DNA of 64,000 nt from BOKV01 sp041397525 (GTDB lineage Bacteria; Pseudomonadota; Alphaproteobacteria; Rhizobiales; Rhizobiaceae): NCBI GenBank assembly GCA_041397525.1, contig JAWKWL010000004.1, positions 248,001 to 312,000 of the forward strand, in the 5' to 3' direction. Shown here piece after piece: positions 18,726 to 26,891 of this stretch; the stretch's first letter is position 1, and each line of letters starts with the position of its first letter. The notes under the pieces were generated by a model. The model did not search any database, had not been told where the DNA came from, and was given only the letters and a program-made list of their open reading frames with translations. A program made the position numbers and the translations under genes.

Positions 18726-19619
18726 TTAGGCCTTGTAAGCCTCTTGCGCAAGGCCAAGCGTGGCAAAGTCGAATATCCTCCGGTCGAGTAGGTGCGATGG
18801 ACGGACATTTGCCATTGCGCGGATCATAGTGTCCTTGCGGCCAGGCATTCTGGTCTCGATATCGGCGAGCATTGCCTTCATCGCATTGCGCTGCAGCCCG
18901 TCCTGGCTACCGCAAAGGTCGCATGGAATGATCGGGAATTTCATTGCATCGGAAAATCTTGCCAGATCATTTTCGGCGCAGAAACTGAGCGGACGCAACA
19001 CCATCACATCGCCTTCGTCATTGACCAGTTTCGGCGGCATGGCTGCGAGCCTGCCACCGTGAAACAGGTTCATGAAGAAGGTTTCGAGTATGTCTTCACG
19101 GTGATGGCCCAGAACCAGCGATGAACACCCCTCTTCCCGAGCCACCCGATAGAGATGGCCACGCCGCAACCGGGAACACAACGAGCAATAGGTGGCGCTG
19201 TCCGGCAATTTGTCGGTGACGATGGAATAGGTGTCCTGATATTCTATTCTGTGATCGACGCCGAGGCGCGCAAGATATTCAGGCAAGATGTGCCTGGGAA
19301 AATTCGGCTGGCCCTGGTCGAGATTGCAAACCAGCAATTCGACCGGCAACAGGCCCCGCCACTTGAGATCAAGCAGGATCGCCAAAAGACCGTATGAATC
19401 CTTGCCGCCCGAAAGTGCCACAAGCCAGCGATCACCCGGTCTGACCATGGCGAAATCATCAATGGCCTGACGGGTATTGCGCACCAGGCGCTTGCGAAGC
19501 TTGTTAAATTCGACAGAGGCCGTAACATCGCGGAACATCGGATGGCAGCTGTCATCTGCGCCAATCGCATCGCTCTGCGGCGCATTCAATTCGCCCATAT
19601 TGCTGATGTGCTCGTTCAT
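18726..19619 (-). CDS. ttcA: tRNA 2-thiocytidine(32) biosynthesis protein TtcA
   Basis: ATP-dependent tRNA thiolase of 297 residues that makes s2C at position 32. The PP-loop SGGKDS is at 70-75. The two CxxC pairs that hold the Fe-S cluster are Cys145/Cys148 (YCSLC) and Cys233/Cys236 (PCDLC). Length and motif spacing match the family. The start has no strong ribosome site, and a Met at residue 8 is an alternative. It is the first minus-strand gene to the left of the CapA-like gene, 42 bp away. Confidence 0.94.
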   Translation of the reverse strand: MNEHISNMGELNAPQSDAIGADDSCHPMFRDVTASVEFNKLRKRLVRNTRQAIDDFAMVRPGDRWLVALSGGKDSYGLLAILLDLKWRGLLPVELLVCNLDQGQPNFPRHILPEYLARLGVDHRIEYQDTYSIVTDKLPDSATYCSLCSRLRRGHLYRVAREEGCSSLVLGHHREDILETFFMNLFHGGRLAAMPPKLVNDEGDVMVLRPLSFCAENDLARFSDAMKFPIIPCDLCGSQDGLQRNAMKAMLADIETRMPGRKDTMIRAMANVRPSHLLDRRIFDFATLGLAQEAYKA

Positions 19620-19661
19620 GCTTCGGTCAATACAGCAATGAGAAAGGCGTTTGAAGCAGAT

Positions 19662-21119
19662 TTACCGGTTCGATTCGCGGTTTGGGTGAAAAAGCCGCTT
19701 GCGCAACGATCGTGCCTTGGCGGATTGCTGCTGCCAGAATTCACGCATGTTGGCCGGCTTCCTGCCGGATCGCGGTTTTCCGTTTCCGGAGATGGACGCA
19801 TTCGCTTTTTCACGCGAACGCCTTTTCGGGTCAGCCCCGCAATCAGGAACTGCGGGGCTGGACGCTGAAACCGCCTCCGAATAGCCGGTGCACATGTCCA
19901 CCAGTGGCGAAGCCGCACCCTGTGCTGCCGCCGAACACCACAGGCCGGAACCGAGTTGCGTCGTCGCGAACCGAAGACCGCGTGTCTTCAAGGCGGTGTT
20001 GTCGAGCCGTGCCGACAGACCGTTGAGCACCGAGATGCGTTTCGATGCTTCCTCCGGCAGCAAGCGTTCGGTCCGAATATGGGTATTGCGGATCGGAACA
20101 ATCTCGATGGCACCAATGGTCAGCTTGCCGGAAGCGTTGTCGACAAGATGGAGGCGAGCAAGGATCGACCAATCACGGCAGATGCCGGTAGCGTTCATGT
20201 TGGCGGTGCCGTGATGAAGAAAATTGCCGAGACCGAAAAATACGATCGAATCTCCCGCCATCACCACCGGCTGCGCAACATGGGCATGGTGGCCGATAAT
20301 CAGGTCGAATCCGGTTTCCCGCGCCAGCCGGTCGCGCATGAATCCGGTCTGGAAGCCGGTCGGATTGGGATCACGCTCCGTGCCGGAGTGCACCGAGACC
20401 ATGTGGAAATCGGCCTGCATGTCCAGCGAACGGGCGATCAGCAAGTCCTGGTTTGACTTGAGATGGATTGACAGCTGGCCCGGCCTGTTGTCACCGGCAG
20501 GCCCCGCACCGATGCCAATCGCGGAAAACCGCAGGCTCGCACCCGCTGCCTTCAATTCGATGCTGCGCGCTGCTTCCTCACGGTTCATGCCAGTGCCGGC
20601 AAAGGCAAGGCTGCCGCCAAGCGCGCGCAGGTTATCGAGCGTTTCGATGGTGCCGACGGTTCCGAAATCAAAGGCGTGGTTGTTCGCGGTCGAGAAAAGG
20701 TTGAAGCCGTGGCGAACCAGGCTCTTCACGGCATCGGGATGGGTGACAAAATTGTATGCCTTGTCGACCGCGCGCATGTCGGTCCTGGCTGAAACCACGG
20801 TTTCCAAGTTGGCGAAATTGATATCTCCATCAATGAGCGGTGCGATATCGCGCAATGCTTCGTCGAAGGTGAGGAACTGACCATGTTTGCGCACACCGGC
20901 TGGATCCGGGTTTGTCTTGTCTGGGCTGAAACCGGTGTCTCCGGCAAGGACCAGAACGATGTGGCGACGCGCAATGTCAACAATCGGATGCGATACCCTG
21001 ACATGCGGCGGGTCAGCTATTGCGGCAGACTGACCGCCTGCCAACAGGAACAGGCCTGCCAGCAAATTCAGGACCATACTCCAGCGCGACAGTTCGGTTT
21101 TCCGGTTCTCCAATGTCAT
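19662..21119 (-). CDS. CapA-like protein (poly-gamma-glutamate capsule synthesis family)
   Basis: Metallophosphatase-like CapA/PgsA-family protein of 485 residues. The start ATG is supported by GGGGAG five bases upstream. A hydrophobic N-terminal segment (about 15-33) acts as a signal or anchor. Family motifs are LAGDTGF, INFANLETVVS, FNLFSTANNHAFDFG, VSVHSGTE and IIGHHAHVAQPV. The last roughly 90 residues extend beyond the usual domain and are strongly basic (Arg/Lys-rich, with SRKR-like runs). No capBC partners are adjacent, so a role in capsule synthesis should not be assumed. Confidence 0.85.
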   Translation of the reverse strand: MTLENRKTELSRWSMVLNLLAGLFLLAGGQSAAIADPPHVRVSHPIVDIARRHIVLVLAGDTGFSPDKTNPDPAGVRKHGQFLTFDEALRDIAPLIDGDINFANLETVVSARTDMRAVDKAYNFVTHPDAVKSLVRHGFNLFSTANNHAFDFGTVGTIETLDNLRALGGSLAFAGTGMNREEAARSIELKAAGASLRFSAIGIGAGPAGDNRPGQLSIHLKSNQDLLIARSLDMQADFHMVSVHSGTERDPNPTGFQTGFMRDRLARETGFDLIIGHHAHVAQPVVMAGDSIVFFGLGNFLHHGTANMNATGICRDWSILARLHLVDNASGKLTIGAIEIVPIRNTHIRTERLLPEEASKRISVLNGLSARLDNTALKTRGLRFATTQLGSGLWCSAAAQGAASPLVDMCTGYSEAVSASSPAVPDCGADPKRRSREKANASISGNGKPRSGRKPANMREFWQQQSAKARSLRKRLFHPNRESNR

Positions 21120-21197
21120 GCTGCTCCCCGAGCCGCCAATGTGAGCTACCGGTATCCGGCCCGGCTGCAAGGATCAACCCTGCTGCAAGCAAACATC

Positions 21198-21232
21198 AAA
21201 AAACCGCCCTGCAGGGTTTGCAGGACGGTTTT
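21198..21232 (-). terminator. Rho-independent terminator of rpsD
   Basis: An 11-bp stem (21203-21213 with 21219-21229, one G-U pair) has a 5-base loop and, on the minus strand, a following run of T residues (A run at 21198-21203 on the plus strand). It lies 34 bp after the rpsD stop codon. Confidence 0.9.
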
Positions 21233-21265
21233 GAATTCGAGGCAGAAACCGGTTCCGCGTCAGGC

Positions 21266-21883
21266 TCAGCGTGAATAGAATTCGACGACGAGGTTCGGTT
21301 CCATCTGGACGGGATAAGGTACGTCCGACAGGCCTGGCTTGCGCACATAAGTCGCTGTCATCTTGCCATGGTTGACATCGAGGTAGTCGGGCACATCGCG
21401 CTCGGCGAGCTGCGAGGCTTCCAACACGATTGCCAACTGCTTCGACTTGTCCTTGACCTCGATCACGTCGCCCGGCTTGCACTGGTACGAGCCGATATTG
21501 ACGCGGCGGCCATTGACCTTGACATGGCCATGATTGACGAACTGGCGCGCGGCAAAGACGGTCGCAACAAATTTCGCGCGGTAGACAATAGCATCGAGGC
21601 GGCTTTCGAGAATGCCGATCAGGTTTTCGCCGGTGTCGCCCTTCTGGCGCGAGGCTTCCTCATAGGTCTTGCGGAACTGCTTTTCGGAGATGCTGCCGTA
21701 ATAGCCTTTCAGCTTCTGCTTGGCGCGAAGCTGAACGCCGAAGTCGGAAAGCTTGCCCTTGCGGCGCTGTCCGTGCTGGCCGGGACCGAATTCGCGACGA
21801 TTCACTGGTGACTTCGGACGGCCCCAGATATTTTCGCCCATGCGGCGGTCGATCTTGTATTTTGCGCTGATACGCTTGCTCAT
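21266..21883 (-). CDS. rpsD: 30S ribosomal protein S4
   Basis: Primary 16S rRNA-binding protein, 205 residues, the usual length for alphaproteobacteria. It begins MSKRISAKYKIDRRMG and has the family segments GQHGQRRKGKLSDFG and the S4 RNA-binding domain (about 95-160, FVNHGHVKVNGRRVNIGSY), ending EFYSR. The start ATG five codons inside the longest frame is the family start and follows a GAAGGGAAA ribosome site. It stands alone, with its own terminator and a structured leader, rather than in the alpha operon. Confidence 0.98.
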   Translation of the reverse strand: MSKRISAKYKIDRRMGENIWGRPKSPVNRREFGPGQHGQRRKGKLSDFGVQLRAKQKLKGYYGSISEKQFRKTYEEASRQKGDTGENLIGILESRLDAIVYRAKFVATVFAARQFVNHGHVKVNGRRVNIGSYQCKPGDVIEVKDKSKQLAIVLEASQLAERDVPDYLDVNHGKMTATYVRKPGLSDVPYPVQMEPNLVVEFYSR

Positions 21884-21991
21884 TGCATTTCCCTTCAAAG
21901 AGTTACAGACCGTTGCTCACACAACGGTTCAAGGAAACGCACCCTCCTCTGCCGGTCATTTTCACCGGCTGACAGAAACCGCCGCGCACGT

Positions 21992-22020
21992 TTTGCAGCC
22001 TGTTCCACGGGATACGTCAA
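21992..22020 (-). promoter_or_regulatory. Candidate rpsD promoter
   Basis: TTGACG on the minus strand (22015-22020) is followed at 17 bp by TGCAAA (21992-21997). This gives a leader of about 100 nt containing two short hairpins (GCCGGT/ACCGGC and ACCGTTG/CAACGGT pairs). The -10 match is weak, as is common in this class. Confidence 0.4.
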
Positions 22021-22047
22021 AAAAGAACCGGGCCAAAGCGGCCCGGA
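22019..22047 (-). terminator. Rho-independent terminator upstream of rpsD
   Basis: A perfect 7-bp GC stem (CCGGGCC with GGCCCGG, 22029-22035 and 22041-22047) has a 5-base loop and, reading on the minus strand, is followed by TTCTTTTTT. It would stop transcripts coming from the AT-rich membrane gene or from murI to its right. Confidence 0.85.
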
Positions 22048-22208
22048 ACTGGCGCTGGATTAGGCGAGTTGGCGAGAAATGTCAATGCACTGGTGTCATT
22101 GCGCTAATGCGAATGGAGCAGAAATCACCACGGCGACCGACGCAGCAACAAAAACAATCGCCAAAATGTCGGACACCGCCAGCTTTAGCCTCTTACCGTC
22201 TCTTCGCA

Positions 22209-22817
22209 TCAAGTGTTCCCAGTTCCAGCAGCGCTCAGATTGCGGTTAGCCTGCACAAACAAGCGGCAACATAGCACATAAATGCTAACTAGGCATCCTA
22301 TCGCAACAAACAAGCCCATGTACACGAAATCAATTCCTCGAGCAACTCTATCTACTCCGCCGGAAAGGACAGAAAAGGGATCAGCAACCATACCGCATAT
22401 GGTTATCAAAGCGAGAATATCTAGGAACAATGATGCTAGCACGTGTCTTCGGAACGGATTTTCCGGCTCCACATCGAAATGTGAGTCGGTCACTCCCAGT
22501 GTTGTTCCTTCGATGGCAATAAGAGTTGTAAAAATACTAATTGAGATTCCCTGGCACAGAAATACATATGTCTTTGCATCTTTTCCAAATTTCTCAATAT
22601 CAAACAAAACAAAATATGAAGTGGCTACAAATTGAAAAACCACCGGCACTAAAAATGCAAAGAACACATAAAAATATGTTCTTTCCCAAGAAAATGAAAT
22701 GCTCCAGTGGCCATCACTTGTGCTAATTTTACGCCATTGCCTAAAGGCAAATAGAAAGTGGACAATGTACAAGATTGCCACAAACATGAATGCAAACTCT
22801 GAATGAATTTTCAACAT
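22209..22817 (-). CDS. Small integral membrane protein of unknown function, AT-rich
   Basis: Protein of 202 residues with four to five hydrophobic segments (near 8-25, 48-75, 83-105, 130-155 and 165-190). I do not recognise the family. The start is chosen because GGGGG lies just upstream of the ATG beginning MLKIHSEF; longer in-frame starts run back to murI. The codon use is markedly AT-richer than that of rpsD and murI on either side, suggesting acquisition by transfer. It sits between murI and rpsD, which are usually close in related genomes, and ends upstream of a strong terminator. Confidence 0.7.
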   Translation of the reverse strand: MLKIHSEFAFMFVAILYIVHFLFAFRQWRKISTSDGHWSISFSWERTYFYVFFAFLVPVVFQFVATSYFVLFDIEKFGKDAKTYVFLCQGISISIFTTLIAIEGTTLGVTDSHFDVEPENPFRRHVLASLFLDILALITICGMVADPFSVLSGGVDRVARGIDFVYMGLFVAIGCLVSIYVLCCRLFVQANRNLSAAGTGNT

Positions 22818-22923
22818 GCAACCCCCATTGGTTGAAGTGTAAACTTCAAATGGATAAGATTGCAACCCAAAAGTGAGTTCATTCATACCGACCGGAATGA
22901 GGGAGTTGCTGCAAAGCCTGCCG

Positions 22924-23706
22924 CTATTCAAGCCCCAGCCCGAAGCCGCGCATCAGCCGGACGGCATGCGGATCGGGATTGTAGGAGGTGAAAATTGCAA
23001 GATCACCTTCGGACGGCATCGGCGCATCATGGCTCTGCGGCGGCAGCAGGGACAACGCACGCCGGGCAATTGCTTCCGAAGTATCAATCCAGTCGACTGG
23101 CCAGGGTGCTGTTTTGCGCATGCGGTTGACCAGGAACGGGTAATGCGTGCAAGCGAGCACGACGATATCGGTCGCCTTGCCGTCCTTTTCGATGAAGCAG
23201 GGAGCAATTTCCGCCCGCACCGCCTCCTCATCGACATATCCCTCGCGCATATAGGTTTCGGCAAGCTGCGCCAGATTTCGGCTGCCGACCAGACGAACAT
23301 GGCATTTGGCGGCGTAGGAACTGATCAGGTCGCGGGTATATTGCCGCTTGACGGTTCCCGGCGTCGCCAGCACCGACACCAGTCCGGATCGCGTGCGTTC
23401 GGCAGCCGGTTTGATCGCCGGGACGGTACCAACAAAGATCTGCCCCGGATAGGCTGCGCGCAGATGATCGATTGCCAGGGTTGAAGCGGTATTGCAGGCA
23501 ATAATGATGATGGATGGCTGCCAGTGCCTGATCAGGCGCCCGAACAGCGCCGTCATGTGATCAAGCAATGGCTTTTCTTCCCAGTTGCCATAGGGAAAGG
23601 CGGCGTCATCGGCGACATAGATGAAGCGGTTTGCGGGCATCAGGACCCTTGCCTCGCGCAAGACGGTCAGCCCGCCTATTCCGCTGTCGAAAACCAGTAT
23701 GGTCAT
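22924..23706 (-). CDS. murI: Glutamate racemase
   Basis: Converts L-glutamate to D-glutamate for peptidoglycan, 260 residues. The catalytic cysteines are Cys71 (ACNTAST) and Cys186 (LACTHYP), with the N-terminal FDSGIGGLTV including Asp7. The ATG is taken five codons inside the longest frame because it overlaps the stop of the PAP2 gene (ATGA) and begins the conserved sequence. The pair PAP2 phosphatase plus MurI suggests linked cell-wall roles. Confidence 0.96.
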   Translation of the reverse strand: MTILVFDSGIGGLTVLREARVLMPANRFIYVADDAAFPYGNWEEKPLLDHMTALFGRLIRHWQPSIIIIACNTASTLAIDHLRAAYPGQIFVGTVPAIKPAAERTRSGLVSVLATPGTVKRQYTRDLISSYAAKCHVRLVGSRNLAQLAETYMREGYVDEEAVRAEIAPCFIEKDGKATDIVVLACTHYPFLVNRMRKTAPWPVDWIDTSEAIARRALSLLPPQSHDAPMPSEGDLAIFTSYNPDPHAVRLMRGFGLGLE

Positions 23707-24590
23707 GCCCGGCGCTTCCACAAATGCGAAAAGCCCGGAGCACCACGCAGCTTCAATCCGCCTGTTTCAGTGTATTCGAACAGCAAACGCTTGCGGGCAA
23801 AGGCTCGGGCATAGAACCAGGCGAATGCCGCACCAAAAGTGAAACCGGCAAGCACGTCGGATGGAAAATGCACACCAAGGGCGGGGCGCGAAACTGCGAT
23901 CCACAGGCCCGCCAGCAGAAAGAACACTCGGGCCCGGGGAAACAGCAAAGCCAGTGCCACGGCCATCGCCCCGGCGGTAGTAGCATGGCCTGACGGGAAG
24001 GAAGCGAAACGGTAGCTGTCATGGAACGGCATTGATTGCCAGACATGTCCGACTTCCGTGAACCTGGGCCTCGCGCGCCCGATCAGGTTCTTGAACAGGT
24101 TGGCCAGAAGGCCGGAAAATGCCACCGCGGTGAACAGATAGTAGGCATTGAGGACCAGCCTGTGCCAAAGGAATCGACCCTTGCCGCGAAACCGGTTGGC
24201 GCTCAGCACAGTTGCTCCAATAAGCACGATGCCGGTCGGATAGAGCAGCCAGGCAGATTCGCCCAAGCGCGTGACAAGACGGAAAAAAGGCATTGATTCA
24301 GTGCTTGCACCCTGCATCCGCTCCAATATGAGTGGATCAACGAAAAACAGCAGGAACAACACTGCGCTGGCGAGGATGGCCAGTGCCTCGACAATCGCCA
24401 GCGGCGCAGGAAAAACAGAAAAGCGGTTGTCGTTGCGGCGGTGATTGACGAATGCAAACCACTGCACAATCCCCGCCAACCAGTTGAGCGAATTGCGATT
24501 GGTAGTGGTCTGTACTGATTTCGCGGTCGAAGAAACTTCGGCGGCAGCCGACGCAATCCTGGCTTTTTTTTGGTTGTTGATCACGGGCAT
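23703..24590 (-). CDS. PAP2-family membrane phosphatase
   Basis: Lipid or undecaprenyl-diphosphate-type phosphatase of 295 residues. The three PAP2 motifs are present: KNLIGRARPR, PSGH and SRPALGVHFPSD, all facing the same side between membrane helices. About six hydrophobic segments start at residue 63. The N-terminal 55 residues are polar and look disordered. The stop overlaps the murI start (ATGA), so the two are translated together. The lipid substrate (undecaprenyl-PP, lipid A or phosphatidic acid) cannot be told from sequence. Confidence 0.88.
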   Translation of the reverse strand: MPVINNQKKARIASAAAEVSSTAKSVQTTTNRNSLNWLAGIVQWFAFVNHRRNDNRFSVFPAPLAIVEALAILASAVLFLLFFVDPLILERMQGASTESMPFFRLVTRLGESAWLLYPTGIVLIGATVLSANRFRGKGRFLWHRLVLNAYYLFTAVAFSGLLANLFKNLIGRARPRFTEVGHVWQSMPFHDSYRFASFPSGHATTAGAMAVALALLFPRARVFFLLAGLWIAVSRPALGVHFPSDVLAGFTFGAAFAWFYARAFARKRLLFEYTETGGLKLRGAPGFSHLWKRRA

Positions 24591-24656
24591 TGCGGCAGAT
24601 TTTCCTGTCGGGAGATCGGTATGCGGATATCACATTTGTGCTGCAAACGAAATTGA

Positions 24657-25448
24657 CTACGAAATTTCCCCGGTTTCCTCGGATTCCTGGCGCTGGACCC
24701 AGCGGCGTTCCAGTGCCGCAACCACGCCATGCAGCGTGCGCACTTCCTGCCCGCTCAATCCGGCATGTGAAAACATGTTGCGTATCGTCAGCAGCATCTT
24801 TTCGCGCTTGATTTCCGGAAAGAAATAACCTGCGTCGTCCAGTGATTTCTCCAGATGCGCCAGAAACGTACTGATTTGCCGACGAGTGGCCGGGATGGCT
24901 GCCATTTCCCTGAATCCCGACGCTTCCGCCTCGCCGGATTTCATCCACTCCCATGCCATAAGCAATGTAGCTTGTGCGATGTTGAGCGAGGCGAAAGCGG
25001 GGTTTACGGGAAAGGTCACCACGCTGTCGCAAAGCGCGACCTCGTGATTTTCCAGGCCCCAGCGTTCCCGGCCAAACAGGATTCCTGCCTGTGTGTCCCG
25101 CTTGTGATGGCTGCGCAGACGGCGGGCGGCCTCTTCAGGACCGATCACTTCCTTGATCATGTCGCGCGGGCGCGCAGTCGTTGCATAGACATGATGCAGA
25201 TCGGCAATAGCCTCTTCAAGTGTCGCAAAAACCGTGACAGCATCAATCACATGGTCGGCACGGCTTGCTACCGCCCTCGCCTTTTCGCTTGGCCAGCCAT
25301 CGCGCGGGTTGACGAGCCGCAGATCGGAGAGGCCGAAATTCGCCATGGCGCGTGCAACCATGCCGATGTTCTCGCCAAGCTGCGGCTCGACCAGGATAAT
25401 GGCCGGGCCTTCGGCAAGCATGGGTTTGACGCGATCAGTTCCGGCCAT
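24657..25448 (-). CDS. trmJ: tRNA/rRNA methyltransferase, TrmJ type (SPOUT)
   Basis: 2'-O-methyltransferase of the SpoU/TrmJ family, 263 residues. The SPOUT motifs are visible: VEPQLGENIGMVARAMANFG near residue 22, LFGRERWGLENHEV, and the knot-forming SLNIAQATLLMAWEW. TrmJ modifies the ribose at position 32 of tRNA in other bacteria. The start follows AGGAAAACC; the longer open frame overlaps the icd leader and is not conserved. It is divergent from icd, as in related genomes. Confidence 0.9.
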   Translation of the reverse strand: MAGTDRVKPMLAEGPAIILVEPQLGENIGMVARAMANFGLSDLRLVNPRDGWPSEKARAVASRADHVIDAVTVFATLEEAIADLHHVYATTARPRDMIKEVIGPEEAARRLRSHHKRDTQAGILFGRERWGLENHEVALCDSVVTFPVNPAFASLNIAQATLLMAWEWMKSGEAEASGFREMAAIPATRRQISTFLAHLEKSLDDAGYFFPEIKREKMLLTIRNMFSHAGLSGQEVRTLHGVVAALERRWVQRQESEETGEIS

Positions 25449-25621
25449 GGTTTTCCTGTCAGGTTCGTGCGGAACGGGTTCCTTGCACAAAATTGCACAA
25501 ATTGGAACGGGTTTGCCCCTATTGGCGGATTTGCCTTTCATCGTGCATTTGCTATGAGAGCGCATCCTTTCAAAGGCGGAGCAGTTTTTGCGCCGCTGCC
25601 CAAGAAAAAGAGGCTGGCAAA

Positions 25622-26833
25622 ATGGCGAAAATCAAGGTCGCAAACCCCGTCGTGGAACTTGACGGCGATGAGATGACCAGGATCATCTGGCACTTCATCA
25701 AGGACAAGCTGATCCACCCTTATCTCGATCTTGATCTGGAATATTACGACCTTGGCATTGAATATCGCGACAAGACCGACGACCAGGTGACCATTGATGC
25801 TGCCAACGCGATTGCAAAGCATGGCGTAGGCGTAAAATGCGCGACAATCACCCCGGACGAGCAGCGGGTCGAGGAATTTGGCCTCAAGAAGATGTGGAAA
25901 TCGCCGAACGGCACGATCCGCAACATTCTGGGCGGCGTGATCTTCCGCGAGCCCATCATCATGAAGAACGTGCCGCGGCTGGTTCCGGGCTGGACCCAAC
26001 CGATCATTGTCGGGCGCCATGCCTTTGGCGACCAGTACAAGGCGACCGACTTCCGCTATCCCGGCAAGGGCAAGCTGATCATCAAGTTCATCGGCGATGA
26101 CGGCAAGGAAATCGAGCACGAAGTCTACCAGGCTCCCGGTGCGGGCGTGGCAATGGCCATGTACAATCTCGATGAATCGATCCGCGATTTTGCCCGGGCA
26201 TCATTGAACTACGCGCTTCTGCGCGGGGTGCCGTGCTATCTTTCGACCAAGAACACCATCCTGAAAGCCTATGACGGGCGCTTCAAGGACATTTTCCAGG
26301 AAATCTACGAGACAGAATTCGAGCCGGCCTTCAAGGAAAAGAAGGTCTGGTACGAGCACCGGCTGATAGACGACATGGTGGCGTCAGCCCTCAAATGGTC
26401 AGGCGGCTATGTCTGGGCCTGCAAGAACTATGATGGCGATGTGCAGTCGGATACCGTGGCACAGGGCTTCGGCTCCCTGGGTCTCATGACCTCGGTGCTG
26501 ATGACGCCTGACGGAAAGACCGTAGAAGCCGAAGCCGCCCATGGCACGGTGACACGCCACTACCGCCAGCACCAGAAGGGTGAACAGACCTCCACCAATT
26601 CCATTGCCTCGATCTTTGCCTGGACCCGCGGGCTGGCGCATCGCGCCAAGCTTGACGACAATGAGGCGCTGATGAAGTTTTCCCTGACGCTGGAAAAGGT
26701 CTGCATTTCCACCGTCGAAGGCGGTTACATGACAAAGGATCTGGCACTGCTTATCGGTCCGGACCAGCCATGGCTTTCAACGACCGGTTTCCTCGACAAG
26801 ATCGACGAGAACCTGCAAAAGGCGATGGGATGA
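25622..26833 (+). CDS. icd: NADP-dependent isocitrate dehydrogenase
   Basis: TCA-cycle enzyme of 403 residues, of the dimeric eukaryotic-like type found in Hyphomicrobiales. It starts MAKIKVANPVVELDGDEMTRIIW with AGAGG upstream. It includes the substrate-binding SPNGTIRNILGG, metal-binding LIDDMVASALKWSGGYVWACKNYDGDVQSD and the NADP loop EAAHGTVTRHYRQHQKG. The longer in-frame extension upstream overlaps the trmJ promoter region and is not conserved. Confidence 0.98.
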   Translation: MAKIKVANPVVELDGDEMTRIIWHFIKDKLIHPYLDLDLEYYDLGIEYRDKTDDQVTIDAANAIAKHGVGVKCATITPDEQRVEEFGLKKMWKSPNGTIRNILGGVIFREPIIMKNVPRLVPGWTQPIIVGRHAFGDQYKATDFRYPGKGKLIIKFIGDDGKEIEHEVYQAPGAGVAMAMYNLDESIRDFARASLNYALLRGVPCYLSTKNTILKAYDGRFKDIFQEIYETEFEPAFKEKKVWYEHRLIDDMVASALKWSGGYVWACKNYDGDVQSDTVAQGFGSLGLMTSVLMTPDGKTVEAEAAHGTVTRHYRQHQKGEQTSTNSIASIFAWTRGLAHRAKLDDNEALMKFSLTLEKVCISTVEGGYMTKDLALLIGPDQPWLSTTGFLDKIDENLQKAMG

Positions 26834-26837
26834 AATT

Positions 26838-26856
26838 CGCAGCAGTCACTGCTGCG
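26838..26856 (+). terminator. Possible icd terminator hairpin
   Basis: A perfect 8-bp stem (CGCAGCAG / CTGCTGCG) with a 3-base loop starts 5 bp after the icd stop. Only ATCATTT follows, so the T run is weak. A convergent gene ends at 26892. Confidence 0.45.
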
Positions 26857-26891
26857 ATCATTTCCGCTCCGGTGCTGTTTTAACGGCAGGA

